A stretch of 64,000 nt of DNA from Helicobacter pylori (GCF_001653475.1 NZ_CP011487.1:1116001-1180000); one strand, 5' to 3'. Counted from the stretch's first letter, positions 29,047 to 37,312 are shown. Program-made: numbers and translations. Notes: generated from the sequence alone by a model not told the origin.

Positions 29047-30185
29047 TTTTAAAACGCCTTAACCCTGATGCACTAAAAAACGCTTTACAAAAAATAGGTC
29101 CAGAAAAGATCGCGCAAATCCGTATGGGCCAAAAAGGCGTTAGCTTTGTTTTTGAAATCCAACATCTGCCCTTAAGTGCTGCACTCATTTTAAAGCAAGA
29201 AGCCATAAGCGTTGGGGGCGATTTTGCCACGCCAAGAGATTGCATTTTAGCTAAAGAGCCTTTTTATGATGGGGTGTTGATTGCGAGCACTAACCAATTA
29301 GAACGCCTTATTGTTAAGTGCCATTCCCAACCCTTTGGGCTTAAAAATTTAGCGCAAGAATTAAAAAGCCACCTCAAAGCCCAGAAGCCTAATAACCCGC
29401 AGATCATGGCGGTTTTAAACCTGACTCCGGATAGCTTCTATGAAAAGAGCCGGTTTGATAGCAAAAAAGCACTTGAAGAAATCTATCAATTGCTAGAAAA
29501 GGGTATCACGCTCATTGATATAGGCGCGGCCAGTTCAAGGCCGCAGAGTGAAATCATTGATCCAAAAATAGAGCAAGATCGCTTAAAAGAAGTTTTATTA
29601 GAAATCAAATCCCAAAAACTCTACCAATGCGCTAAATTCAGTATAGACACCTACCATGCCAAAACAGCCCAAATGGCTTTGGAGCATTATTTTTCTGTCC
29701 TTAATGATGTGAGCGGTTTTAATAGCGCTGGAATGCTAGAAGTCGCAAGAGATTACAAGCCTACTTGCATTTTAATGCACGCTCAAAAAACCCCCAAAGA
29801 CATGCAAGAAAATGTTTTTTACCACAATTTATTTGATGAAATGGATCGCTTTTTTAAGGAAAAACTAGAGGTTTTAGAAAAATACGCGCTTCAAGATATT
29901 ATTTTAGATATTGGGTTTGGATTCGCTAAATTAAAAGAGCATAATTTAGCCTTAATCAAGCATTTAAGCCACTTCCTCAAATTCAAAAAACCCTTATTAG
30001 TGGGAGCGAGTCGTAAAAACACGATCGGGCTTATCACCGGGCGTGAAGTTCAAAACCGGCTCGCTGGCACTTTAAGCTTGCATTTAATGGCGTTGCAAAA
30101 TGGAGCAAGTATTTTAAGAGTGCATGATATTGATGAGCATATCGATCTCATCAAGGTGTTTAAGAGTTTGGAAGAAACGGATTAA
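29043..30185 (+). CDS. folP: Dihydropteroate synthase with N-terminal extension
   Basis: Joins p-aminobenzoate to the pterin in folate synthesis and is the sulfonamide target. The product is 380 aa, about 100 longer than E. coli FolP. The catalytic barrel starts near residue 118 with MAVLNLTPDSFYE, then TLIDIGAASSRPQSE and LVGASRKNTIG. The first 115 residues are an extra domain that I recall as usual in Campylobacterota, of unknown role. Confidence 0.92.
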   Translation: MILKRLNPDALKNALQKIGPEKIAQIRMGQKGVSFVFEIQHLPLSAALILKQEAISVGGDFATPRDCILAKEPFYDGVLIASTNQLERLIVKCHSQPFGLKNLAQELKSHLKAQKPNNPQIMAVLNLTPDSFYEKSRFDSKKALEEIYQLLEKGITLIDIGAASSRPQSEIIDPKIEQDRLKEVLLEIKSQKLYQCAKFSIDTYHAKTAQMALEHYFSVLNDVSGFNSAGMLEVARDYKPTCILMHAQKTPKDMQENVFYHNLFDEMDRFFKEKLEVLEKYALQDIILDIGFGFAKLKEHNLALIKHLSHFLKFKKPLLVGASRKNTIGLITGREVQNRLAGTLSLHLMALQNGASILRVHDIDEHIDLIKVFKSLEETD

Positions 30186-30204
30186 AAAGCGTCTCACCCC
30201 CATT

Positions 30205-30666
30205 TTAAAGGGTAACATCCATAGAGGAAGGGTTGTTATAAGCGTTTTGGTAGCGTTGCAAAAAAGCGTTATGGTTGGTAGCGTTAAAGGTTTGTAGGGC
30301 TTTTTTGTGCAAGCCATTCATCGGTTGTTTGGGAGCGTTTTCCACTTCTTTAGAGAATTTCCCGTTATAAAAATCCGTCAAACTATAGAGCGACTGAGCG
30401 GCAAGGCGTTTTTGGCTCTCATCCATTCCGGCCGTAGCCCTTAAAAAAGCCTCATACTCTCTATCGCTCATCAATTCTAAAACCAAAAAGCCGTAAGTCT
30501 CTCTCTTGTCAGGGTTAAAGGGGAGGTTTTCTGTGGGAGCGTCCTTTTTTTCTTTATCTATTTTTTCTGTGTTTTCAACAGGAGCTAGGTCTTCTTTAGG
30601 AGCGCTTTTAGCGTTCAAAAGCCCATAGAGATTAGAATCAAACTGATTGATAGAAGAAACAGCCAT
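30205..30666 (-). CDS. Flagellar-regulon protein of unknown function (HP1233-like)
   Basis: A 153-aa soluble, Lys/Glu-rich protein (MAVSSINQFDSNLYGLL) with a disordered N-terminal part (about 20-50) and a helical part containing SDREYEAFLRATAGMDESQKRLAAQSLYSL. From memory it corresponds to HP1233, reported among RpoN-dependent flagellar genes and compared with FlgJ-like rod proteins. The sigma54 promoter found upstream supports this. Its exact flagellar role is not established. Confidence 0.72.
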   Translation of the reverse strand: MAVSSINQFDSNLYGLLNAKSAPKEDLAPVENTEKIDKEKKDAPTENLPFNPDKRETYGFLVLELMSDREYEAFLRATAGMDESQKRLAAQSLYSLTDFYNGKFSKEVENAPKQPMNGLHKKALQTFNATNHNAFLQRYQNAYNNPSSMDVTL

Positions 30667-30702
30667 GCGAATTTCCTAAAATTGAATTTTACGCTAAATT
30701 AA

Positions 30703-30717
30703 GCAAAATCCATTCCC
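30703..30717 (-). promoter_or_regulatory. Sigma54 (RpoN) -24/-12 promoter
   Basis: The minus strand reads GGGAATGGATTTTGCTT: GG, exactly ten bases, then GC, matching the TGGAAC-N5-TTGC consensus closely. It lies about 37 bases upstream of the gene's ATG. This predicts RpoN/FlgR-dependent middle flagellar expression. Confidence 0.8.
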
Positions 30718-30875
30718 TAATGAGACTAATTTTCTGGCAGGGGTTTTCAACAAAACAAGAGACAAAGCGATGGGTTAAAAGAGTTTTCTAAGCGATGCAT
30801 TCAAACCCTTTAAAAAGGGTCTAGGAGTTTATTTTCAAAAAGGATCCGTGTTTTTATGTTTTCATATTTCTATAA

Positions 30876-30936
30876 GGAGTTTGAAATGCTGAAGTTTCTA
30901 GAATCATTCTAGACAAAACAAACAAGGTAAAACTCC
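30876..30936. ncRNA. Candidate structured RNA or leader element
   Basis: A perfect 8-1-8 palindrome, TCTAGAATCATTCTAGA (30897-30913), is nested in a second pairing GGAGTTT (30876-30882) with AAACTCC (30930-30936). On the plus strand an AAGGAG stands 6 bases before an 8-codon frame (MLKFLESF) whose stop lies in the hairpin. On the minus strand a TATAAC -10-like box lies 10-15 bases upstream. Transcription and strand are unproven. Confidence 0.35.
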
Positions 30937-31062
30937 TAGAACATTGTTATAGCATGATTTTACCAATCAATGCAACTTTTATGCTTTTAAAGCTTAAAAA
31001 CTTTAAGTCTTAATTAGAGATTTTAGGTTAAACTACCCTAAAAATCTTTATGGGCAAAGGGC

Positions 31063-31962
31063 ATGCGTAATACCATTTTATTTGGCGTTTCAATGATACT
31101 CTTGGCGAATTTATGCTTTGGAATCATGAGCGCGTTTGTGAAGATCACAGCGGGTTATTTTTCCCCTATGGAAAATGTGTTTTACCGCTCCATTACCATG
31201 ACGCTCTTACTCTTGCTCGTTTATCCTTTCAAACCCTACCGCTTGAAGAGTTACAAACAAGGCGGTTTTAAAAAGCTCGCTTTTAGGGTCGTTGTAGGGG
31301 GCTTGGCCATGCTAGCGTTTTTTTATAATATTGAAAAAATTTCGCTCGCTACAGCGACGGCTTTCTCGCAATGCGCGCCTATTTACACGGTGCTTCTTTC
31401 CCCTTTGCTTTTGAAAGAAAAACTCAAAAGAAGCGCGTTAATTTCCGCATGCATTGGGCTAGTGGGGGTGGTGTTGATTTCAGATCCTAGCGTGGAAAAT
31501 GTGGGGCCGGTTGAAATCTTTATGGGCATATTGAGCGGGATTTTTGTGTCTTTAGCGTATATTACTTTAAGGGATTTGAGGGAATATTATGACAAGCAAG
31601 CCGTGATTTTAGCGTTCGCCTTTGGCATGAGCCTTCTTGGGCTATTAGGCATGTTTATTGATATTCCTTTTTTATCCACAGGCATTCATATTCCTAGAAA
31701 AGAAGACATTTTGTGGATTTCTTTAATAGGGATTAGCGGGACTTTGGGGCAGTATTTCTTAACTTATGCTTACATGAACGCTCCTGCTGGGATCATTGCC
31801 CCAATTGAATACACCCGCATTGTTTGGGGGCTATTGTTTGGGCTGTATTTAGGCGATACATTTTTGGATCTTAAAAGCGCTTTAGGGGTGGCTTTGATTT
31901 TATGTTCAGGCTTACTCATTGCCTTGCCCGCTCTTTTAAAAGAATTAAAAAAATTTAAGTGA
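31063..31962 (+). CDS. EamA/DMT-family membrane transporter
   Basis: A 299-aa protein with ten hydrophobic helices in two repeats (first beginning SMILLANLCFGIMSAFVK, second beginning VEIFMGILSGIFVSLAYITL), the layout of the drug/metabolite transporter superfamily. Substrate unknown. The next gene overlaps its stop codon, so the two are probably co-expressed. Confidence 0.85.
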   Translation: MRNTILFGVSMILLANLCFGIMSAFVKITAGYFSPMENVFYRSITMTLLLLLVYPFKPYRLKSYKQGGFKKLAFRVVVGGLAMLAFFYNIEKISLATATAFSQCAPIYTVLLSPLLLKEKLKRSALISACIGLVGVVLISDPSVENVGPVEIFMGILSGIFVSLAYITLRDLREYYDKQAVILAFAFGMSLLGLLGMFIDIPFLSTGIHIPRKEDILWISLIGISGTLGQYFLTYAYMNAPAGIIAPIEYTRIVWGLLFGLYLGDTFLDLKSALGVALILCSGLLIALPALLKELKKFK

Positions 31963-33209
31963 TGCGACTAAGCCCCTTACAAAGCGCTCCGTTATACTTC
32001 CGCTACTTTATTTATCCAGAGAAAAAAACAAGGAGCTTTGATTTAAGCGATTTAGTCTTTATCGTCATGGTTTTTTTAGTCCTAGCCTTGGGGCTGTTGA
32101 TGAGTGGAGAAATTTCTATCAGCTACAATGAAGCGAAGGATTTTTTTTACAGCAGTGCATGGTTTGTTCAAATCGCTCAAAAAAGCACCGCCATTTTAGG
32201 CCAAAACGACTTGGCTTTAAGATTGCCTTTTTTGATCGCTCATATCATTAACATGTTTTTATTTTATTTTATAGGGCGAAAGATTTTAAAAAAGCCTAAA
32301 GACGCCCTTTATGTGGTATTGACTTACACTTTATTGCCTGGAGTGAATCTCTTTGCGATTCTATTGGCTAAAAGCGTGCTGGTGTTAAGCCTTGGGCTTT
32401 TGGTTAGCTATTTATATATCAAAACCCAAAAAATCCCTTATTTAACCCTTAGCGCTTGCGCGTTTTTAGACGGCGCGTTTATCCCGCTTTTACTAGGGGT
32501 TTTTACCTACGCTTTAAGAATACGCTATTTTAAAAGCGCGATCTTTGCTTTGGTGGGTTTAGGCGTGAATATTGCTCTTTTTAGCGGGAGTTTCAATAAG
32601 GGCTTGCCTAGTGGGTATTTTATAGACACATGCTTAGAACTCATGCTTTTATATTCGCCCTTATTGTTCCTCTACTACCCTTATACGATCTATAAAGCCC
32701 TTTTTGATAAAAAGCCATCGTTACTAGCCTTTATGAGCGCGAGCGGTTGGCTTTTCCCTTTGCTTTTGAGCATGCGCCAAGAGATAGATTTAAGAACTTT
32801 CGCCCCCTTAGCTTTAATTGGTTTGCCCTTGTTCGTTAAAAGCGTTTTAAATAGCCTTAGGGTGCGTTTAAAGGAATTTAGGGGGCAGTATTATTTGCGC
32901 GTTTTTAGTTTATATCTTTTAATGCTCACTGAAACGCTTTTTTTATGGGGGAGTAAAATTTCTGGCGCTAATGAAAAATTATTAAACCGGCATTTCTTAG
33001 CCAAAGAAGTCGCTACGGCCTTGCAATTAAGGGGCATTCATCAAATCCGCACTGACGATAAACAACTCGCTTTAAGGCTTCAATTTTATGGCATTAAAGA
33101 GGGGGGGAGGTTAAGACTGATTAACGCAAAAATTTCTAAAAAACGCCCTGATATTGAAATCATCTACGCTGATAAAATTCTACAATCCTATAGTTTGGTG
33201 CGCCATTAA
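31962..33209 (+). CDS. Integral membrane protein, glycosyltransferase-39-like
   Basis: A 415-aa protein with about ten membrane helices. A large first loop, ISYNEAKDFFYSSAWFVQIAQ, with acidic residues after the first helix, then DLALRLPFLIAHIINM, resembles lipid-linked-sugar glycosyltransferases of the GT39/ArnT type. The C-terminal 90 residues are soluble. Function in H. pylori is unknown. The start could be the ATG overlapping the previous stop, or a GTG three bases earlier. Confidence 0.65.
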   Translation: MRLSPLQSAPLYFRYFIYPEKKTRSFDLSDLVFIVMVFLVLALGLLMSGEISISYNEAKDFFYSSAWFVQIAQKSTAILGQNDLALRLPFLIAHIINMFLFYFIGRKILKKPKDALYVVLTYTLLPGVNLFAILLAKSVLVLSLGLLVSYLYIKTQKIPYLTLSACAFLDGAFIPLLLGVFTYALRIRYFKSAIFALVGLGVNIALFSGSFNKGLPSGYFIDTCLELMLLYSPLLFLYYPYTIYKALFDKKPSLLAFMSASGWLFPLLLSMRQEIDLRTFAPLALIGLPLFVKSVLNSLRVRLKEFRGQYYLRVFSLYLLMLTETLFLWGSKISGANEKLLNRHFLAKEVATALQLRGIHQIRTDDKQLALRLQFYGIKEGGRLRLINAKISKKRPDIEIIYADKILQSYSLVRH

Positions 33210-33287
33210 ACCCATTCTTTAAAAAGCATTTTATCTAAAGAATGATAAAATACACTCCAAAAATAAATAAAATACGCGAGAAAAATC

Positions 33288-33839
33288 ATGAGACTCAAAC
33301 TAACCCATATCAACCATATAAGCCATAAGATTGCCAACGACTTTATCCATTCAGAATTATTAGAATTAAAAGCCCCTAGAGAATTATTGTGCGGATTGAT
33401 AGAAGGGATTTTGGAAAAAAGCGTTAAAAAAGAAAACGCCATAGATGAGCAAGCCAGAGAGCTTTTAGAAGAAAACACCGATGAGATAGAATTCATGCGG
33501 ATGGATGAAAGACAGCTTTTTTGGATGATTAAAAGACAGATCGCTCAAAAAGAGGGCTTTCATTTGTTTTGGGAAGAAAGGTGTAACGATTTGTCGCACC
33601 AGATTTTGAATAAAATCTTAGATGAGGACTTGATCATGTTTAGCGTGTCAGAGAATTTGATAAGGAATTTGATTTACAAATCCATTGATACTTATTCTAA
33701 AGCGTATGAAAGCATTGAAAATGAAGTGCATGAAAAAATCAAGCATTACAAACGCAAACTGCCCGTAGGGAGCGATGAATACGAGCTTGTGTTTGAAAGG
33801 CTCTATGAAGAAGAATTAAGGCGCAAAGGCTTTTTATAA
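33288..33839 (+). CDS. DUF507-family protein
   Basis: A 183-aa soluble, highly charged, helical protein (MRLKLTHINHISHKIANDF). It has an internal near-repeat: the N-terminal half with LIEGILEKSVKKENAIDEQARELLEEN and the C-terminal half with YKSIDTYSKAYESIENEVHEKI. It matches the DUF507 pattern found in Campylobacterota and Aquificae. Its function is unknown. Its stop overlaps the carA start (TAATG), so the two are translationally coupled. Confidence 0.78.
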   Translation: MRLKLTHINHISHKIANDFIHSELLELKAPRELLCGLIEGILEKSVKKENAIDEQARELLEENTDEIEFMRMDERQLFWMIKRQIAQKEGFHLFWEERCNDLSHQILNKILDEDLIMFSVSENLIRNLIYKSIDTYSKAYESIENEVHEKIKHYKRKLPVGSDEYELVFERLYEEELRRKGFL

Positions 33840-34966
33840 TGATCTCTCTTTATTTAGAAAACGGGCTTTTTTTGCAAGCGCAAAGTTTTGGGGCTAGTGG
33901 CACGCAAGCAGGCGAGCTTGTTTTTAACACTTCTATGAGCGGCTATCAAGAAGTCATTAGCGACCCTAGCTATAAGGGGCAATTTGTGGTTTTTAGCATG
34001 CCTGAAATTGGGGTTGTGGGCGCTAATTTTAAAGATGATGAATCCTTTTTTTCATGCGCAGGGATTTTAGCGCGCCATTACAACGAATTTTTTTCTAATT
34101 CAAGGGCGGATTTTAGCCTGAGCGCTTATTTGAAAGAGCGTGGCGTTTTAGGGATTTGTGGCGTTGATACCAGAAGTTTGATCAAAACCTTACGCCATCA
34201 TGGGTGCTTGATGATGGTCGCTTCCACGATAGAGCATGACAAAAACAAGCTTGAAGAAATTTTAAAAAACGCCCCTAGAATTTCTCACTCCCCCCTAGTG
34301 TCTAGCGTTTCTACGCAAAAAATCACCACGCACCAGCGCGCGACTTTTGATTTCAAAACCCTAGATTACAAGCCTTTTGATGAAAAAACCTCTCATAAAA
34401 TTATCGCGGTGCTGGACTTTGGGGCTAAAGGCAATATTTTAAACGAGCTTCAAAATGTGGGGTTAAAAGCCCTTATTTACCCGCACCACACTAAAGCTAA
34501 CGATCTGATTAAGGCCTATGAAGAAAAAGAAATTAGCGGGATTTTTCTCTCTAACGGGCCAGGCGATCCTTTGAGTTTGCAGCAAGAAATTGAAGAAATC
34601 AAACAACTCATTAACGCTAAAATCCCCATGTTTGGCATTTGCTTAGGGCATCAATTGCTCTCTATCGCGCAAGGCTACCCTACTTACAAGCTCAAATTTG
34701 GCCATCATGGGAGCAACCACCCCGTTAAAAACCTAGAAACAAACACCGTTGAAATCACCGCGCAAAACCACAACTATTGCGTCCCTGAAGAAATTGAAGA
34801 AATCGCTGTTATCACGCACCGCAATCTTTTTGACAACACCATTGAGGGCGTGCGTTATAAAAACGCTCCCATTATTTCTGTCCAGCACCACCCAGAAAGC
34901 AGCCCCGGTCCCAAAGAGAGCCACTATATTTTTAAAGAATTTGTGGGATTGTTAAAGGATTTTTAG
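33839..34966 (+). CDS. carA: Carbamoyl-phosphate synthase small subunit
   Basis: Hydrolyses glutamine to supply ammonia for carbamoyl phosphate (pyrimidine and arginine synthesis). The product is 375 aa: N-terminal CarA domain with GELVFNTSMSGYQEV, then the class I glutaminase with LSNGPGDP, the nucleophile elbow FGICLGHQLL and the His-Glu in QHHPESSPGP. The large subunit carB is not in the window, as expected for H. pylori. Confidence 0.96.
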   Translation: MISLYLENGLFLQAQSFGASGTQAGELVFNTSMSGYQEVISDPSYKGQFVVFSMPEIGVVGANFKDDESFFSCAGILARHYNEFFSNSRADFSLSAYLKERGVLGICGVDTRSLIKTLRHHGCLMMVASTIEHDKNKLEEILKNAPRISHSPLVSSVSTQKITTHQRATFDFKTLDYKPFDEKTSHKIIAVLDFGAKGNILNELQNVGLKALIYPHHTKANDLIKAYEEKEISGIFLSNGPGDPLSLQQEIEEIKQLINAKIPMFGICLGHQLLSIAQGYPTYKLKFGHHGSNHPVKNLETNTVEITAQNHNYCVPEEIEEIAVITHRNLFDNTIEGVRYKNAPIISVQHHPESSPGPKESHYIFKEFVGLLKDF

Positions 34967-35087
34967 AGGTTTTTAAAAACAACACCTATAGAGGTTGAAA
35001 AGCACTTTAAAAATAGATTTAAATCTTTTTATCAAAAAAAATCTCGCATTTACTTTAAATTAGTTCTCTTGCAATAGTATTCTCTCG

Positions 35088-35102
35088 CAATAATTATTAT
35101 TG
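35088..35102 (+). promoter_or_regulatory. Fur-box-like inverted repeat upstream of amiF
   Basis: CAATAATTATTATTG is a perfect 7-1-7 inverted repeat. It differs from the reported H. pylori Fur consensus TAATAATnATTATTA only at the two outer bases. It lies 33-47 bases before the first amiF ATG. Iron- or acid-linked control of amidases is known in this species, but binding here is predicted only. Confidence 0.6.
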
Positions 35103-35151
35103 TTATTGCGACAAAACTTTTAGAAGGAGTTATTATGGGAAGTATCGGTAT

Positions 35152-36138
35152 ATGGGAAAACCTATTGAAGGGTTTTTAGTGGCAGCCATTCAATTTCCTG
35201 TGCCAATTGTCAATAGCCGTAAGGATATTGATCACAATATTGAAAGCATTATTAGAACCTTGCATGCGACTAAAGCGGGGTATCCGGGAGTGGAACTTAT
35301 CATTTTCCCTGAGTATAGCACGCAAGGTTTGAATACCGCTAAGTGGCTTAGCGAAGAGTTTTTATTAGATGTCCCAGGTAAAGAGACAGAGCTATACGCT
35401 AAAGCGTGTAAAGAGGCGAAAGTTTATGGTGTTTTTTCAATCATGGAACGCAATCCTGATTCTAACAAAAACCCCTACAACACCGCCATCATCATCGATC
35501 CGCAAGGTAAAATCATTTTAAAATACCGCAAGCTATTCCCATGGAATCCCATTGAGCCATGGTATCCTGGGGATTTAGGAATGCCTGTGTGCGAGGGTCC
35601 GGGCGGATCAAAATTAGCCGTGTGCATTTGCCATGACGGCATGATTCCAGAGCTCGCTAGAGAAGCGGCCTATAAAGGGTGCAATGTGTATATCCGTATT
35701 TCAGGCTATAGCACTCAAGTCAATGATCAATGGATTTTGACCAACCGCTCTAATGCGTGGCACAATTTGATGTATACCGTGAGCGTGAATTTAGCCGGCT
35801 ATGACAATGTCTTTTACTACTTTGGCGAGGGGCAAATCTGTAACTTTGATGGCACGACTCTTGTTCAAGGGCACCGCAACCCTTGGGAGATTGTAACTGG
35901 AGAAATCTATCCTAAAATGGCAGACAACGCTCGCTTAGGTTGGGGATTAGAAAACAACATTTACAACTTAGGCCATAGAGGGTATGTGGCTAAACCGGGC
36001 GGAGAACATGACGCAGGCTTAACCTACATCAAAGACTTAGCCGCTGGTAAATATAAATTGCCTTGGGAAGATCACATGAAAATCAAAGACGGCTCTATTT
36101 ATGGCTACCCTACCACCGGTGGGCGTTTTGGGAAATAA
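35152..36138 (+). CDS. amiF: Formamidase (5' end frameshifted relative to the usual start)
   Basis: Hydrolyses formamide to formate and ammonia, supporting acid resistance. The 328-aa open frame has the nitrilase triad Glu54, Lys127 and Cys160 (IFPEYS, KYRK, CICHDG), equal to Glu60/Lys133/Cys166 of the 334-aa H. pylori enzyme. The usual start, ATG 35135 five bases after AAGGAG, is 17 bases upstream and out of frame because one base is missing from the GGTAGTATG seen in other strains. That ATG now reads 14 codons to a TAG at 35177. Expression would need this internal ATG, which has only a weak GGAAG nine bases ahead. Confidence 0.85.
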   Translation: MGKPIEGFLVAAIQFPVPIVNSRKDIDHNIESIIRTLHATKAGYPGVELIIFPEYSTQGLNTAKWLSEEFLLDVPGKETELYAKACKEAKVYGVFSIMERNPDSNKNPYNTAIIIDPQGKIILKYRKLFPWNPIEPWYPGDLGMPVCEGPGGSKLAVCICHDGMIPELAREAAYKGCNVYIRISGYSTQVNDQWILTNRSNAWHNLMYTVSVNLAGYDNVFYYFGEGQICNFDGTTLVQGHRNPWEIVTGEIYPKMADNARLGWGLENNIYNLGHRGYVAKPGGEHDAGLTYIKDLAAGKYKLPWEDHMKIKDGSIYGYPTTGGRFGK

Positions 36139-36197
36139 TCCCTAACCTTGTATTTTGCTAGAACCTGCTTTTAAAGGTTCTGGTTTCTCCCCTATTT

Positions 36198-36638
36198 TTA
36201 CGAAAAATCTTCTATTGTAGAACATTTAAGAAAACCCATAATAAGCGTAAGCCCCCATAAAGCGATATAACCTATGCAAAACCATGTTATTTTGGATAAA
36301 GACCACCACCACATTGCGGTTGATAGAGCGCTAAAATCTGTAATAATGCCATAGCCAAAATAGATCATTCCCACTAAACATGCTAAAGAAATAGCCCCTA
36401 AAATAAAAACCCAAAATCTCTCACCGGCTGTAAGACCACTGCGGCTGAAAAGCCGGCCGGCTAGCGTTGGAATAGCTAATACCACTCCAAGACCAGCAAA
36501 CATGCTCCCAAGCCCAAACTTAGCCAACAAGAAAGTGAAAGACGATGCCGAACCCCTTGTAAGCCAACCCCAAAGACCAAATCCAGTAAGAATTTGAGTG
36601 AGCCAACTACCTTTCCTAACCTCATTGACGCATTCCAT
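36198..36638 (-). CDS. Small membrane protein, third gene of a cassette
   Basis: A 146-aa protein with about four hydrophobic segments (around residues 33-56, 72-98, 108-128 and 125-140), a WGWLTRGSASS loop and SGLTAGERFWVFILGAISLACLVG. No known motif. Its start overlaps the 35-aa gene upstream by 17 bases in another frame, suggesting coupling. The LTAGE-then-two-helix part loosely resembles LTEGQ-then-two-helix in the gene at 36841, so the two may be distant paralogues. Confidence 0.65.
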   Translation of the reverse strand: MECVNEVRKGSWLTQILTGFGLWGWLTRGSASSFTFLLAKFGLGSMFAGLGVVLAIPTLAGRLFSRSGLTAGERFWVFILGAISLACLVGMIYFGYGIITDFSALSTAMWWWSLSKITWFCIGYIALWGLTLIMGFLKCSTIEDFS

Positions 36639-36729
36639 TATGCGATACCAAAGCCCAAAGCATGGTAATAAGCGCTAATCCCAAAACCACCACCAAGATT
36701 GACACAAAAATATGAGACCAAGATCCCAT
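36622..36729 (-). CDS. 35-aa single-span membrane peptide
   Basis: The frame reads MGSWSHIFVSILVVVLGLA then LITMLWALVSHNGMRQ and a stop. AAGGAG lies 5 bases before the ATG, the best ribosome binding site of the cassette. One hydrophobic helix spans about residues 7-29. The stop lies 17 bases inside the next gene. It is too short for ordinary gene callers. Function unknown; small hydrophobic peptides of this form include toxins, channel regulators and assembly subunits. Confidence 0.6.
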   Translation of the reverse strand: MGSWSHIFVSILVVVLGLALITMLWALVSHNGMRQ

Positions 36730-36840
36730 GACAACTCCTTAAAGATTAAATGCCTATAGTCAAATAAGCAAGAAACGGTTTTAATGCTTATCTTTTAGTA
36801 GGGATAAGCCTTAAAAACATTGCTTTTTATCATGAACCCA

Positions 36841-37251
36841 TTATCGGTCATTTAGCAGACCAACTATCCCTACATTTGGTAATGTTGAGCCAATGCAAGT
36901 GATCGCATAAACAATAAAGTAGCCTGTTACTTTCCAAAAAGACCATCCGAAACCCAAAACAATAAGACACAAGCCTATCATTGCTGCAACAACGATAAAA
37001 AATAACGATAAGAATCTTAAGCTAGAAATTGTAAGCTTTTGCCCCTCTGTGAGCTTATCCTTTCTGAACACCTCTTGCAAACCTTTCTCAGCCAACGGCT
37101 TGACACCATCAATGATTGGTTTGGCACCTGGGTAAATAACACTGATAGCCATTTCTCCAATGCTCGTAACAGCAGTAATGAAAGAATTGTTTTGATTGGG
37201 ATCAGAATTTTCTATCTCTTCCATCTCTTTTTTTAAGCGCTCCCCAAACAT
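36841..37251 (-). CDS. Small membrane protein, first gene of a cassette
   Basis: A 136-aa protein. An acidic soluble N-terminus (MFGERLKKEMEEIENSDPNQNN) precedes a segment ISVIYPGAKPIIDGVKPLAEKGLQ, then two strongly hydrophobic helices (about 75-98 and 103-125) and a short NDR tail. No family recognised (position of HP1239). It has no good Shine-Dalgarno sequence. An A9 run on the minus strand stands 60 bases upstream, in the likely promoter. Confidence 0.65.
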   Translation of the reverse strand: MFGERLKKEMEEIENSDPNQNNSFITAVTSIGEMAISVIYPGAKPIIDGVKPLAEKGLQEVFRKDKLTEGQKLTISSLRFLSLFFIVVAAMIGLCLIVLGFGWSFWKVTGYFIVYAITCIGSTLPNVGIVGLLNDR

Positions 37252-37303
37252 GAGATATATGCCCCATGCGACAAACCCTTTACATCAAATGCTAGAGTGT
37301 ATC

Positions 37304-37312
37304 GTTTTTTTT
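37304..37312 (-). repeat. A9 homopolymer in the likely promoter of the small-protein cassette
   Basis: Nine Ts on the plus strand (37304-37312), read as A9 on the minus strand, followed by CGATACACT, a possible -10 region. Slippage of such runs between -35 and -10 tunes several H. pylori promoters. The promoter assignment is an inference. Confidence 0.4.

Larger units (their letters stand above)
30667..31062. other. Intergenic region with sigma54 promoter and folded element
   Basis: A 396-base spacer between divergent genes. It contains the sigma54 promoter (30703-30717) of the minus-strand gene, a folded element (30876-30936), and an AAACCCTTT/AAAGGGT-type hairpin near 30808-30823. A -10-like TATAAC on the minus strand lies near 30950. 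No conventional gene was found. Confidence 0.6.

Noticed and set aside
30205..31062. Type I toxin-antitoxin of the AapA/IsoA kind
   Set aside because: The 8-codon frame is too short and unlike the AapA peptides I remember; only a folded element is claimed.
33110..33120. G7 run inside the glycosyltransferase-like membrane gene
   Set aside because: Short, in frame and encoding an ordinary Glu-Gly-Gly; there is no evidence of variation.
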